Below are positions 1 through 11,100 of a DNA stretch of 54,016 nt, one piece after another. The notes beneath the pieces were generated by a model. It had not been told where the DNA came from. It was given only the letters and a program-made list of their open reading frames with translations, and did no database searches. The stretch comes from Rodentolepis nana (lineage: Eukaryota > Platyhelminthes > Cestoda > Cyclophyllidea > Hymenolepididae), in the NCBI GenBank assembly GCA_900617975.1, contig UZAE01012067.1:1-54016 (forward strand), in the 5' to 3' direction. Position 1 is the stretch's first letter. Each line of letters begins with the position of its first letter. Both the position numbers and the translations under genes were made by a program.

Positions 1-2202
1 GCTAATGATAACTATCAAAATGCCTGCCATTCGAGATAAATAAACCTCATTGAGATAAATGTTTGTTGTGTTTAGATAAGCGAAAAAAACAGGGTTAAAT
101 GTGGTAAATGCATACATACTAATAAAAATTCAAACTTATTTACAAAAGGAATTTTCAAAGCTCATCCTTAATTAGTGGCATCATGAGCTTGCCTAAGGCG
201 AAACGCTACTTCAGACACGCTATACTTAACCGACTTAACCAAGTAGATTGTTCATTCCACTCACTCCATGGGAATTGAACCTATGGCCTCTGAAATAGCA
301 GACATGCGCAGTGACCAACACCCCACCAACGTACTTATATGACAGAATATTACAACTTTGATTGTCGTAAGGCAGAATTAAAATAAGAGGCGAATACAAT
401 TGGCTCGCCGAATTTGCAAAAATTCAATTCCGCCAGTAAAAAGTGATAAAGTAAACAACGAAGAAGGAAGGAGCCCCAAGAATAAGGGACAGTGGTAATT
501 AAAATTAACACGTTGCATGATGGAAAACAGTAATAGAGAATCGCCTCCTCTGTAAAAGGTGAAAAGTGAGATTGGGAACCGGAGCTACTACGTTTAAAAA
601 GGAAAAATGTAGTGAAAAAAGTAAATAGAAACTCTAAAAGCCAACCAACCAAGCACAAAATATGAAAAGTAAACAGGCGGGAATTGAACTGGGAGAAAAA
701 ATAGCATAATCAGAACTGGTTGGTTTTTCACAAAAGCACCAAATCCACAAACGCGGCTTTAAAATGGAAATGAATTATTAGAACTACAACAAACTGGCCT
801 AGGCCTTCACGTTAACATTATCAAATATCTAAAACGTTTATTTGAACTTTGGGACTTGCAATTAAGCTTAGAAGGAGTACATCTGCTAACAAGGTATCTA
901 CCTCTGAAAGGAAATCCTTCCAAATTTGATAGAAGAGTAGAGTCCTGAAGTGAGATGACAAGCCAACATTATTTTCAAATATGGAGACCAATGAAAGAAA
1001 CCATCATCTGTACAATTACGTTGCGAAATTGTCTATAACGGGGTTGCTTCTAGTATCAAGAACGACTTAAACTAAGAAACCCAAACTCGAACTTATGTAA
1101 AGTACTAAATCGTGGAACAATTCAATTGAAGAGATAAGAGCCTAAATAGTAGTTCAAATGAAATTTGGAAAGTTCAAAGAACAAAAACTAGACTGGTGTT
1201 CACTTTAACTACAAATTTAGACTTAATGATATATATTAGGGCTTGAAAGATCCGCCGATCACTATGACCCAATAAACTTAACTTCTCAGTCTATTTCTCG
1301 TATGGAGAAAACGGTCAAAAAATTTATAAGCATGAATCAGATTCATATGCTGCAACTTTATGTGTGCAGACTCAACTGAAAATTGCATTACCCACAATGG
1401 GCAATTCAAGAGAATTTTGTGCTAATGATGTAGCGCCTATGACTGGCATAACGGAAAGCACAGATTTGATGAATAACAGTATTTACTAATTCGGCAAATT
1501 TAACTCAAGCAAGATAATAGTAGAAGTGTACAGGACGTGAAAGGTAAAAAATTTTCACAAATAAAGAGACAACAAGAAATCTGCTATTTTCGCTGGACAA
1601 ACGCTTATATCATTTCATAAAATCCTAAAATCGGTCTAACTTCTAATAAATTAGAAGCATTTGCAAAAATGCGCTTGAATCCATGTGCTTATTTTTGAAA
1701 ATTAACTATTAACTCCATTTGTCTACCAAACAACCACCAAATTAATCATTCACTCAACTAAGATTTACAATAAAGCAACAAATAACCACCAAGTTCGATT
1801 ATTATACCACTAATGCCAAGCAAAGCCATTCAAACTTCGATTCTACCACTTGTCCACCAATGCCTAATACAAAGACCCCCCAGCTCAACTCCCCAATCTA
1901 CATGATGCATCAAATCCTGTTACTGTAAAGAAGACCATTGGACTCCAAACGAAATAAACCTAGGTTATTAAGCTGTTTAAAGTAGTCTTGCGGTCGAAAT
2001 CGGTGCTACTTAATTAGCGAGACAAAGGAGCTAAAACCATAGTCTTCGAACAAAGCAGGAAAAAAAGGAATATTAGAAAGTTCACTACCTTTTACATCCT
2101 ACTTATAAAAAACGCTAGTTCAAATCATACCTTCAGTAAAAAAATCTAGCTACCACCAAAATGAAAATAACTAAGAAAGGTGTATAAAAAGGCATTTCAT
2201 AC
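1..2202. other. Non-coding flank, AT-rich
   Basis: I see no convincing exon here. Open frames are short and lack protein-like composition. Two stretches (about 240-345 and 665-700) carry a tRNA-like B box on the minus strand and are listed separately. The 3' part of the minus-strand gene at 2203-2843 may extend into this region, but I could not recognise further exons. Confidence 0.5.
240..345 (-). repeat. tRNA-like fragment, possible SINE remnant
   Basis: Read on the minus strand, this segment has a GGTTCAATTCCC box (a good match to a tRNA B box) and, about 50 nt before it, a GGTGTTGGTCACTGCGC stretch that resembles an A-box/D-arm region. I cannot fold a convincing acceptor stem, so a tRNA-derived SINE or tRNA pseudogene is likelier than a working tRNA. 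A second B-box-like GTTCAATTCCCGCC lies near 672-690 on the same strand. Confidence 0.35.
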
Positions 2203-2843
2203 CTCCCTTGGCCGCGAAGTAAAGATACTTCTGACTAACGTTTGGAGGTTCAGGGAGGGCAAGAATTCGAACCACCTCGTCACAATCTCCAATTGTACAG
2301 GCATTCAAGAGGAGAACTTCAGTAGGGACTAAAATAAAAAGGAAACTGATGTATAGCACCATCCTAGTTGGCAAATAAAGGGAGTTATCAAACCTACATA
2401 CCGTCTTTGGTAGTAACCGACAAATCAGAGTCGGTAGGACCATTTAGCACAGTCGGTGTAAGCTTGATCAAAAAAACGAATGTGAAATAACGAACATGAT
2501 TAATTAAACAAATCACAATTGGAACTAACTTACCGAGCAGCCAGTGCTCGGAGTTACAGCGTCAGGAGCTATATCAACAAAAGTTATTGAATAATAATGT
2601 AATCATACTGGAGCTGCAATCGATTGATTCAACATCGGTCCTGACTTTTAGTTCATTAAGAAGAGCTTGTGGCTGATTTTCAGTTTGGGAATTGGATAGA
2701 ACCTGAGAAAAGGAATGTATAATAAAAAACAGAAAGATGAAAAAAATTGCCAAAATTAGGTCACACATTAAATGTTAATTGCTCTTCTTCTTTGCGTCTT
2801 AAACGTGGATCACGTCCGTACACCATCTCATGAGGTATTCGAA
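2203..2843 (-). CDS. Minus-strand gene fragment with an ankyrin-like stretch (five linked exons)
   Basis: Five short minus-strand exons connect with matching phases: 2843..2767, 2702..2609, 2568..2534, 2462..2402 and 2328..2203 (in transcript order). Each is bounded by AG and GT, and one intron is only about 40 nt. The spliced peptide contains HEMVYGRDPRLRRKEEE, a polar Ser/Thr-rich linker, then LLLNACTIGDCDEVVRIL, which resembles the first helices of an ankyrin repeat. The last exon ends in phase 1 after YLYFAAKGG, so the gene should continue below 2200, where I found no further exon. I do not recognise the family. The 5' end may involve the candidate exons at 3290-3733, but those phases do not join directly to 2843. 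It would be transcribed divergently from the MAM gene. Confidence 0.42.
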
Positions 2844-3289
2844 CTTATGTAAAAATAATAGATCCTTAAGCAGGCAGATGCACGACCCAAAAATTAACCT
2901 GGTAAGAAGCAATTTAAAATGGAAAAAATTGTTAGGCAATCGACATAAAAAATATCAAAATATGGTTAAGTTAAATTTACAAATGAAACACAAAACCGAA
3001 AAACGTGAACAACACTCTGATCTGGCTTTTTATTTTTGGCGCAAAAATTCACTAAAAGTCAAAAGGACACTCAAGGTTGTTTTTTTCATTATTAACTTTC
3101 TGTTGTCTTTTTAAACATGCTACGTATTACTCCTTCATATTATATTTTGAAATCGGCATATCTTTCTAAAAGGTGTACCAGCTGCATTATTACTAATATA
3201 GGTTTATCTAAAAGAGGTTTTTGAAAGCAAAAAACGAATCTTCTTACATAAAACATTCATCGCATGCCTTAATCAAAAATAACACTTAC

Positions 3290-3733
3290 GATGGGCTATT
3301 CAAATTCTCTACAGTCTTCTGAAGATCCTTGGAAAGAAACCAAAGAGATAAGGCAGAATCATGACTGATCAAAGCTTGGTCTTGTATTTAGAAAATATAT
3401 GTCAATTAATAGGACAGAGGTTATAAATGATTTCTAATAGAGCAATCACAGGAAGTTCAGCTATATATGAGCGTGGCTGCACTTAGTTAACTGAAAATAC
3501 ATCAGTCATGACTACAAAATCATCTGCGACAAGACATAATGATATCCAGCAAATTTAATTTATTTATTCATAAATAGGATGATTTCTTACCATTTGTGGA
3601 TTTCAACACCTTTTGAAAGAGCCACAATAGACCTCGACATCATAAGAAATGATTGCATGCTATCTTTAAAAGCCCTGCCGATAACAGAGGGTTGAAGTTG
3701 AAGAGAATATGCAAGCTTATCTTCCCATAGCAC
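3290..3733 (-). CDS. Candidate minus-strand exons (3733..3591 and 3380..3290)
   Basis: Exon 3380..3290 is bounded by AAG and GTAAGT and reads QALISHDSALSLWFLSKDLQ on the minus strand, phase 1 in and 2 out. Exon 3733..3591 ends at GTAAGA and contains GPGKVLWEDKLAYSLQLQPS upstream of AFKDSMQSFLMMSRSIV. Its most obvious acceptor (3754) would place a TGA immediately in frame, so a later AG at 3734 is used here. Both peptides look helical and protein-like, but I do not recognise them, and the phases between these exons and the downstream chain do not match. A missed small exon or a wrong boundary is possible. Confidence 0.3.
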
Positions 3734-3753
3734 CTTCCCCGGACCGTGTCACA

Positions 3754-5163
3754 CTGAAAGAAAATTGTAAATATGAAATTTTAATTTGCTTTAGCAGTAG
3801 TTTTTCTTCACTGGTCATTGTAAACGTTGTGAGTATTGGGAGTTACAAGGCAATTCAAGCTAATAAAAGGTAAAGTAATGGCAATCTGCCAATATTGAAT
3901 ATTCTATATCATAAAGTGTTTGAAGAAATTATCTTGCATTACAAATTATTAGGTATTTGTTATTTTACATAATATTTCATATCTATAAAGAAATGTTTTC
4001 AAGGAGATGAAACACAAGACAATAGGCAAATATACATTTCTATATGAGATCAATGATGAAATTTCAAATTCAAAGTAAGTTAAAATTTGTTTGCTTATCT
4101 GATTCCTACTCCAAAAACTTAAAGACGTATTTTTTCCTAGCTCAGTAACAGGCAAAATTATTGGTCTTCCCTTAGGTTTTAATTTTTCAACCCAAGTATT
4201 TTAAGGAAGTCGCGAATATGGTACTTTGTTTTGTCATTTTCATTGCTAAACATTTAAGTCCCATGCATTGCCAACTTTCACAATCTCAGTACTCAATTGA
4301 AGCCATTGCGCTTTGACTATGGAGAGCATAAATGCGCTATTTACGTTAAATGTGTTAAAAACTCAAATATATACATACATTTCATTTTGAAGCTGAACTA
4401 ACTAAGTTTTTCATACCTTGGTTTAACGGTTGTCAAACTACTTTTTTTTATAAATCACTGAAAAATAATAATACGAAAGGAATATTTCATCCAAAGTTGC
4501 TCTCAGTGGAGATGAATAATGTATAAATAGAAATCATATTGACATTCACTGTGAAGCAACATTATTATCTTAATGGCGATTAAGCATCGAATTATAGCAA
4601 CGGGTTAATTGAAAATAACTCTCTTAATCTGAATCAATTGAAAAACGATGAAATTATTTTTAGTGTTTGGTAATATATGTACCATTTATAAATCAGGGAG
4701 ATTAAAAAGGGTATTTTATTTAAGTTTGGGCTATTCTTAGGTCTAAATAAATGGTCCTTTCTCCAAGGCATGTGATGGAAGTAAATCCCTTTCATAATAG
4801 AATCAGTGACAATTAGAGTTGTTATTGTGGTAGCAAAACTTTAATAGGATTTTAAATCCCGTAATGATACGTATGCATATATATATATATAGAGAATGAA
4901 TTAAACTTTGTAATAACTTTATGCAATAAGTTAATTAAAAATCATGGACGTGACAACAACGGCAACTCTGTAGGTGCTTAAATAGCATTAGTTAAAGCAA
5001 GATTTTGAAAATAAAATAAATAATTAAATATAAAGCGTTTGATCCATAAATGCATTAATTGGGTCATATACAGCCTTGGGAAAATATTTAGCTCGACTTT
5101 TATTCTCACCGCATTTTTTGGATTGTCGATCTTTGATAACGTTTTGAGATATATCTTGAAAAG
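3754..5163. other. Divergent intergenic region
   Basis: This stretch separates the minus-strand candidate gene from the first coding exon of the MAM-like gene. It is AT-rich, has a short TA repeat near 4874-4890 and no convincing exons. It probably holds the promoter and 5' UTR of the + strand gene and perhaps of the minus-strand gene. I could not single out a TATA box with confidence. Confidence 0.4.
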
Positions 5164-5172
5164 ATGGTTAAT
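5164..5172 (+). CDS. Putative first coding exon (MVN)
   Basis: An ATG followed by two codons runs into GTAAGC, a strong donor, in phase 0. Stops lie upstream in the same frame. Splicing to 5491 gives the start MVNIVTAFCLLALSGWAFAS, which is a typical signal peptide with a short n-region. The exon contributes only 9 coding nt, so a different upstream start remains possible. A weaker alternative is the ATG at 5240 with donor GTTTGG. Confidence 0.5.
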
Positions 5173-8100
5173 GTAAGCCATTCAAAATCTCATCTGTTTG
5201 CTATATATATTTTTTGAATTAATTGTGAGGTATTTTCGCCATGGTTTGGTAGGGTCAACACTTCCTGACGTTTTGATTTTTCAGTATTTAATTCATGCTC
5301 ATAAATTAGATTTGAGTTATAATAGCTTATTTTTTCACTTAATGAAATCTAATTTTGAAGGACTCTGTCTTAATATATTTTCTTATTCTGTTGCTTCTTT
5401 GAAATTCTTTACATATTTCTTTATTTGTATGGCGCTTCTTTAATTTTTTTATCATTTACGAAACACCAAAATGGGTTTTTCTATTTTTAGATTGTCACTG
5501 CCTTCTGTTTACTTGCCCTAAGCGGTTGGGCTTTTGCCTCAGGTAAATTTCCTTGGAGCTTATTTTTACATTATGTGCATTACATTCGCCTCATTTTTTA
5601 CCCATCGTCTCGCAAACAATTTACGTCGTTCAAAGATATTTATGTCTTTACTGTATTCTGTGAACTTTTATCTGACATTTCGGTTTACTTTCGATCAATA
5701 TCGAGCTGTATTTTATGTGGACTGGGCGTGCATGAACTTTTAATTATCCGCTCCTAGTACATGGAACTTCGAGGTACATTTATTCGTTTCCTTGATTTTT
5801 GCTTGAGGAATTTTTCATACCATTTATATGATTCATCTAATACGATATGAATTATGATTGCTTAAAGTTTGGTGCAAATCTAAATGCTTATTATCGAAAT
5901 TGCCGTCCTCTCTTCTTTTTGCTTCTGTTTCGCTAGAGCCGCCGATACATAACTATCGAATATCTGCCGAATCGTGATTTCGATGGCAATTATACCTGTG
6001 ATTCGGTGTATGAAGATGCGGATTGGCTTCAAAGATGAAATATCTAAAGGGATTCTCTTAGTTTCACTCACCTTCAGCTTCTATCAACGTGAAACCACTT
6101 TCTATTTCGTCTATTTCAAGTGGTCTAAAGATGAAGACTTCCACTAAATTACGTGTTTATTTTACCAATTCTCAAATTGCAACTGTTCTTGGGGTCTACT
6201 ATCTATCCCTTGTCAATTCGATTGATTTCCCCAGTTCGTTTGTGCTTCAACAACTGGAAGGGTGATTTTCGTTTCATTTTCTCAAAATGTCTTACAACTT
6301 CACTCTAATATAAAGTGAATGGATTCTATTTTTGATGAAATTGTTTTGTCATAGGTTTTTTTCTCTTGAGAAGCGCGGACTTCTTGTTTTTTTTCTACTC
6401 TGTTGTTATGGTTTATGTTTCCTTTGCGCTTCCTATTCGTTTTTGATTGACGTACCCAGTATCATATACTTGAAACCTCTAGTGTTATATGATTTTATAA
6501 CGTGAAACCTGTTGATGGGAGCGTAAAGATGTCTTCTAGAACTTTTGATGAGGGTCCAACGAGGTTGAGGTACAGCTCAATGAATATTTCTATTTTGTTA
6601 CCTAACATGTCGTTCAAGCAACCGTAACAATTAGCAACCCTGGAATCGGGCCCACTTGTCCCCTTATTTCCAAAGGGTTTAATTTTGCATATCTGACAAT
6701 CTTTTATTTGATCGGTGACTTCTTTTATTGGAAGGTTGACTCAATTTCTGCAGCAAGTAGGGTGTCAGATTGCTTATTTTTTTTCAATTTTTTAAGTATT
6801 TTCGGATCCAGTAGTAGTGCATACTTTTCGAACCCTGTCTTCTTTCTTTTTTCCTCTTTCCGCTAGAATCACTTCCGGTGGTGGTTAAACCTTTAGCGGT
6901 CTGTGATTTCAATGATGGAAATACCTGTGGATGGTTAAATGAAGAAGGTGCTTGGTCAAACCGTTGGTCAGCTGGTAACGGAGCTCTTTGTCTTACGCCA
7001 AAAAAGACTACGCATTCGAAGCAAATCTCATCTTGGCTTCCTGGTTTATCTACAACGGATTCCCGAAAGCAGTCATCAGACATCCGTGTTCGATTCACGA
7101 GTCCTTCTGTTCCTGCTGGATTTGGACTGAGGTGTATTGGTTTCGTCTATTCTCTCTATTCAGGGAGTGGGAAACCGACTGGATATAATTGCAGGCTGTC
7201 TATGCTACTACAGCAGGAAGAGTAACTATGACCATTGATTTCCTTTCTCCTGATTGTGTGCACTTTACTGTAGTTTATTGTCCGAGTCTTTTTATCAGTT
7301 CTTGAGTTTCAATCGTTTATTTTCTGATCCTGGAACGCCATTTTGCATTAACGACAGACGTTCAAGCTTGTTTCATATTCGTTAAAATTGTTTCTGGGCA
7401 CCAGCTCCCCACCTCGGCATTTTGTGACTTAAACAATGGTGAAAATTGCAGATTGATCCGTGAAGTAACGGATCTTGGACATCTTTGGCAGTCAGAATAA
7501 GGACCCAATTGTTTGAAGTCTTAACCCTCTTGTGTTCCATCATTCGTGGTTGCAACACTGATCAGGCTATTCATCAAGTGTTGAAGCTGACTTGACTCAT
7601 CTTAAATGCCCCTCTCTTAATGCCGCTGTAGGGTTTAAATAGAGAGCCTTTGTTTGTTCCTACTCTTGGGCACTGTTCAGGGAGTATCTAAAAAATCTCT
7701 AACACTCCCCATGTTTTAACGATTGAATAGGTGCTTAATATCTTACTCATTTCTTTCCCTGTTTATTTATTCGTCAGAAACGAACGGAATTTCTGGCTGT
7801 TTGATTATGGATTTGTGTTTTTGTGTCATTTATGGGATTCGTCTATTTCACGATGGTGCTTTTTTTAAATTCATTCCTCGTCTCAATTTTTTTCCTTTTG
7901 AACTAATTTCTCACTTCGTCCTCTTGCCCTGTTCCTACTTCAACGTAAGTAAAAATTTCAATTTGCTTCATTAATCGATTTTTCTTTTGTTTACTTTTTT
8001 GAAGCTATGCTTCTGCCTTTGTCCCGATTTAAAAGCGTCATTGTGAGACCCTGCTGATATTTTTTCTCTTTTAATTTCGAATATTCTGATTACTTTATTC

Positions 8101-11100
8101 GTTTGTGTCTCTCTCAAAAAGTCACATCTAGAGTGCAGTTTGGTTTTTCTTTTCTACTTCCTCTTAAGTAAATATTAACTCCTTCTACATCAATGGGGCT
8201 TCATATGGTCGAGTTTTATTTCGAATTTTCTCGATTTTATCGAAATTCTTATATCAAGTTCTCAAATCCCTGGCAATTTACTACTTCAATGGCAGAAATC
8301 ATGCGAGTGTATTAACAAGAAAGCATACTGAAGAGTGCTCTTTGGATGCATCAAAACCGACCTACCTATCTTAAAGTTATTGAATTGTCGCTGAAGCTTA
8401 AAATTCGTGAGTATTTATCGCAATTTCAAGAATTTTCAGCAGGATGGTCAGAAGAAAACAACGCCTTTCAAGAGTTCACTAATTGAAGCTGCTGTTGGAC
8501 TACAAAGAGTTCACTCTGCTGGCAATTCCCCTTATCTTCTTGTATTTAAATAACAAAAGGAGTATCTTTCGATTGACCCATTCTTTTCATATTTTTGTAT
8601 ATTTGATTTATGTCTATTCTAATGTTTCCAAAGTCTATTTTTTTATTCCAAGTTCTTGAGCTATATTGCTTGATTTATTTTTCCATTTGTCTAATTTGGT
8701 CTGTTTAATGAGAAATACTAAAGCCCCTTTCGTCTTTTGATAGAATTCGAATTCCCGACCATTAAGCCCTTGGCAATCTGTGATTTCAATAAGGGTGGAA
8801 CATGTGGTTGGAAAATTGAAGAATCGGATTTGGGTCATCGTTGGACACCCGACCTTGGGTCATTTTGTCTTAAGGCCAGACAAACTTCAACTCCTGAAAT
8901 AAAGTCAGAAGAAACTTTCCTGTTCCAAGGGATATCTGTTGAGCTCTCAGCGAAAAATGATATCAGCGCTCGCTTTAAAAGCCCTCTCATTCCACCTTCT
9001 GTTTCTTTGAAATGTCTTGGCTTTGCCTATTTGTTAAATGTTGGACTTGGAAGGGGTTCCGAAATTGTTGAAATGCCAGCTTCTCTCTCATTGCTTCAAC
9101 AGCATAAAGGGTATTTCCCTCTTATAGAGTTTGAGTTTATATTGAGTGGTTTTTTATTCAAAACCGTTTCCTTTGTACTTTACTAGCAATCCTTTCCTGG
9201 TACTTATTTTACCGATCAGAATAGTCCTCTCTTCCTGTTTAGTTTAATTTTTTTGTGATTTTGACTTACTCAAACACGTTTAAATTGCGCTAATATCCTA
9301 CTTTCCACCTTCTAGTAATTTACCATTTTGACTAAAGAGGCGATCTTCTCTGGAGCAGTTATGAGACTGATTGGATGGTTTAATGAATTGTGGTATTTCT
9401 GGTTTCGATCATTCACCGAAAAGCTAACATATCACAAATCGTTTCGAAAGTGTACTTATACCTGATGTTGTTGGTTTGAAGTGTGCAAACTTTGCCTATT
9501 CCATCAATCCTGATCGACTTGAAAGTTCGAGGGCTTCTGAAACATCGAAATTTTTAATGAGTGGTTAAACAGCGGAAAGAGTATCTTTGGCTTTTTTTAA
9601 AATTATCCCGCTTTCCATTACTGGAATATGCTTCTTCTGCCTCTTCATTCTGTTTCTAGTTTCTTTTGATTTTCAGAGTTTTTCTTTTGAAGGCCTTATT
9701 TATCTATTGGACTTTTGTTCCTGGTATTCATTTCCTCAAAATATTTTCAGAGGCTTCCTGAGGGCACAGCTTCCCAGTAATTTGTGAAGTTGTTAAATTC
9801 GAACGAGAGACTTTCAAGCTTGTTTCGTCCTCTTGCTAGATTTATCAACTTCGATCATCAAACCCCTGGCAATCTGTGACTTCAACAATGGTGGAATATG
9901 CGGATGGAAAAGCGAAGAAACCGATTCGGGCCATCGATGGATACCTGAGCAAGGTTCTCTATGCCTCACAGACCAGCCATCTTCTGGTTCTGTACAGAAT
10001 ACACAGAAATCCGGGGATTGGTTCGATAGCTTTTCCGTTGACTTACCTAAAGCTGAGACTGATATTACTGCGCGTTTCAAAAGTCGTCTTATACCTTCTT
10101 CTGCCAACTTGAAATGTCTCAGATTTGCTTATTCAGTTAATCTTGGGGGTTCTGAAATGTTTGAATCCTCGCCATCTCTCTCGTTACTTCAACAACAGAA
10201 GGGGTATCTTTTTGTTGGTTTATCACTTCATTTGTGGCTTGGAGTCCCATTTTTATCAATTCTTTTCGCGTTCACTTGTTACATTATCAAGTGCTCTTCT
10301 TATTTTCGATGATTGGGCTATTTTTTCTTTTCTGTTTGATCATGTCTACTAGGACAGTTTTATATGGTGACAAGAATGTTCGAATGGAGTGACGATAACG
10401 TCTGTTTTCTCCGTGGTAGAAGATTTGTCTCGAAGAATCGAATTTCAGTAGCCGAGGTGCCGAAGTCTCCCCATTGAGATTGAGACTTTCGAAATTATTT
10501 CATTTGTGTTTTTTTTCTCCATCTCCGCATGTTAAACCCCTATCAACTTTTGACTGCAACAATGGAGGTTCTTGACTTAGGAAATGTGAAGAACCTGACT
10601 ATAGTCAACTGTGAATTTCCAAGCAAGGATCTTTCTGCCTCAAAGACATTTGACCATCTACTTATTTTCTAAAGTCGGAGACATTTTGAATTTCAATAAT
10701 ACCAGTCCATTCGATCAGAGGGGAAATTGATGTGATGTTCCGTTTCAATAGTTCTTCTCTTCCACCATCCCTTCTCCTAAAGTGCATTAATTCTACATTT
10801 TTTCAATCAGTCTTAATTATGAAAGTTGTCTAAAAATGGTCAAGAATTCTTCCTTTTTAAAGAAGTACAATTTCCGTCGATTAAAATGATCGACTGGTTT
10901 CCAGATCATTCTGTTACTGAAACTTTCCTTGCTGATTGCAATCGAAATCTTCTTATTCGCTTATGTCATTACGCATCTTCGTTGGTGTCTTATCTTTCCT
11001 GGTCGCATTTTAATTCTTAACTGTGTTTCATTCTTGTTAGAACTCTCGTCTTTGGATCTGCAACCTCTCGCAATTTGTGACTTTGATGACGGTGATACAT

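Larger units (their letters stand above)
5543..6866 (+). other. Intron before the N array, with two degenerate N copies
   Basis: This is the intron between the constant signal exon and the first intact variant. It contains dead N-like copies at 5937-6261 and about 6460-6760. In arrays of mutually exclusive exons, a shared RNA docking element is often placed next to the constant exon, so the unexplained parts (5543-5936, 6262-6460) are candidates. I found no specific pairing by eye. Confidence 0.4.

Noticed and set aside
240..345. A functional tRNA gene.
   Set aside because: B box is good but I could not form a full acceptor stem and anticodon arm; reported only as a tRNA-like repeat.
5198..5757. 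Hydrophobic open frames (81, 69 and 60 codons) around the signal exon.
   Set aside because: T-rich intron sequence gives Phe/Leu/Tyr-rich frames by chance; only 5491-5542 has acceptor, donor and correct phase.
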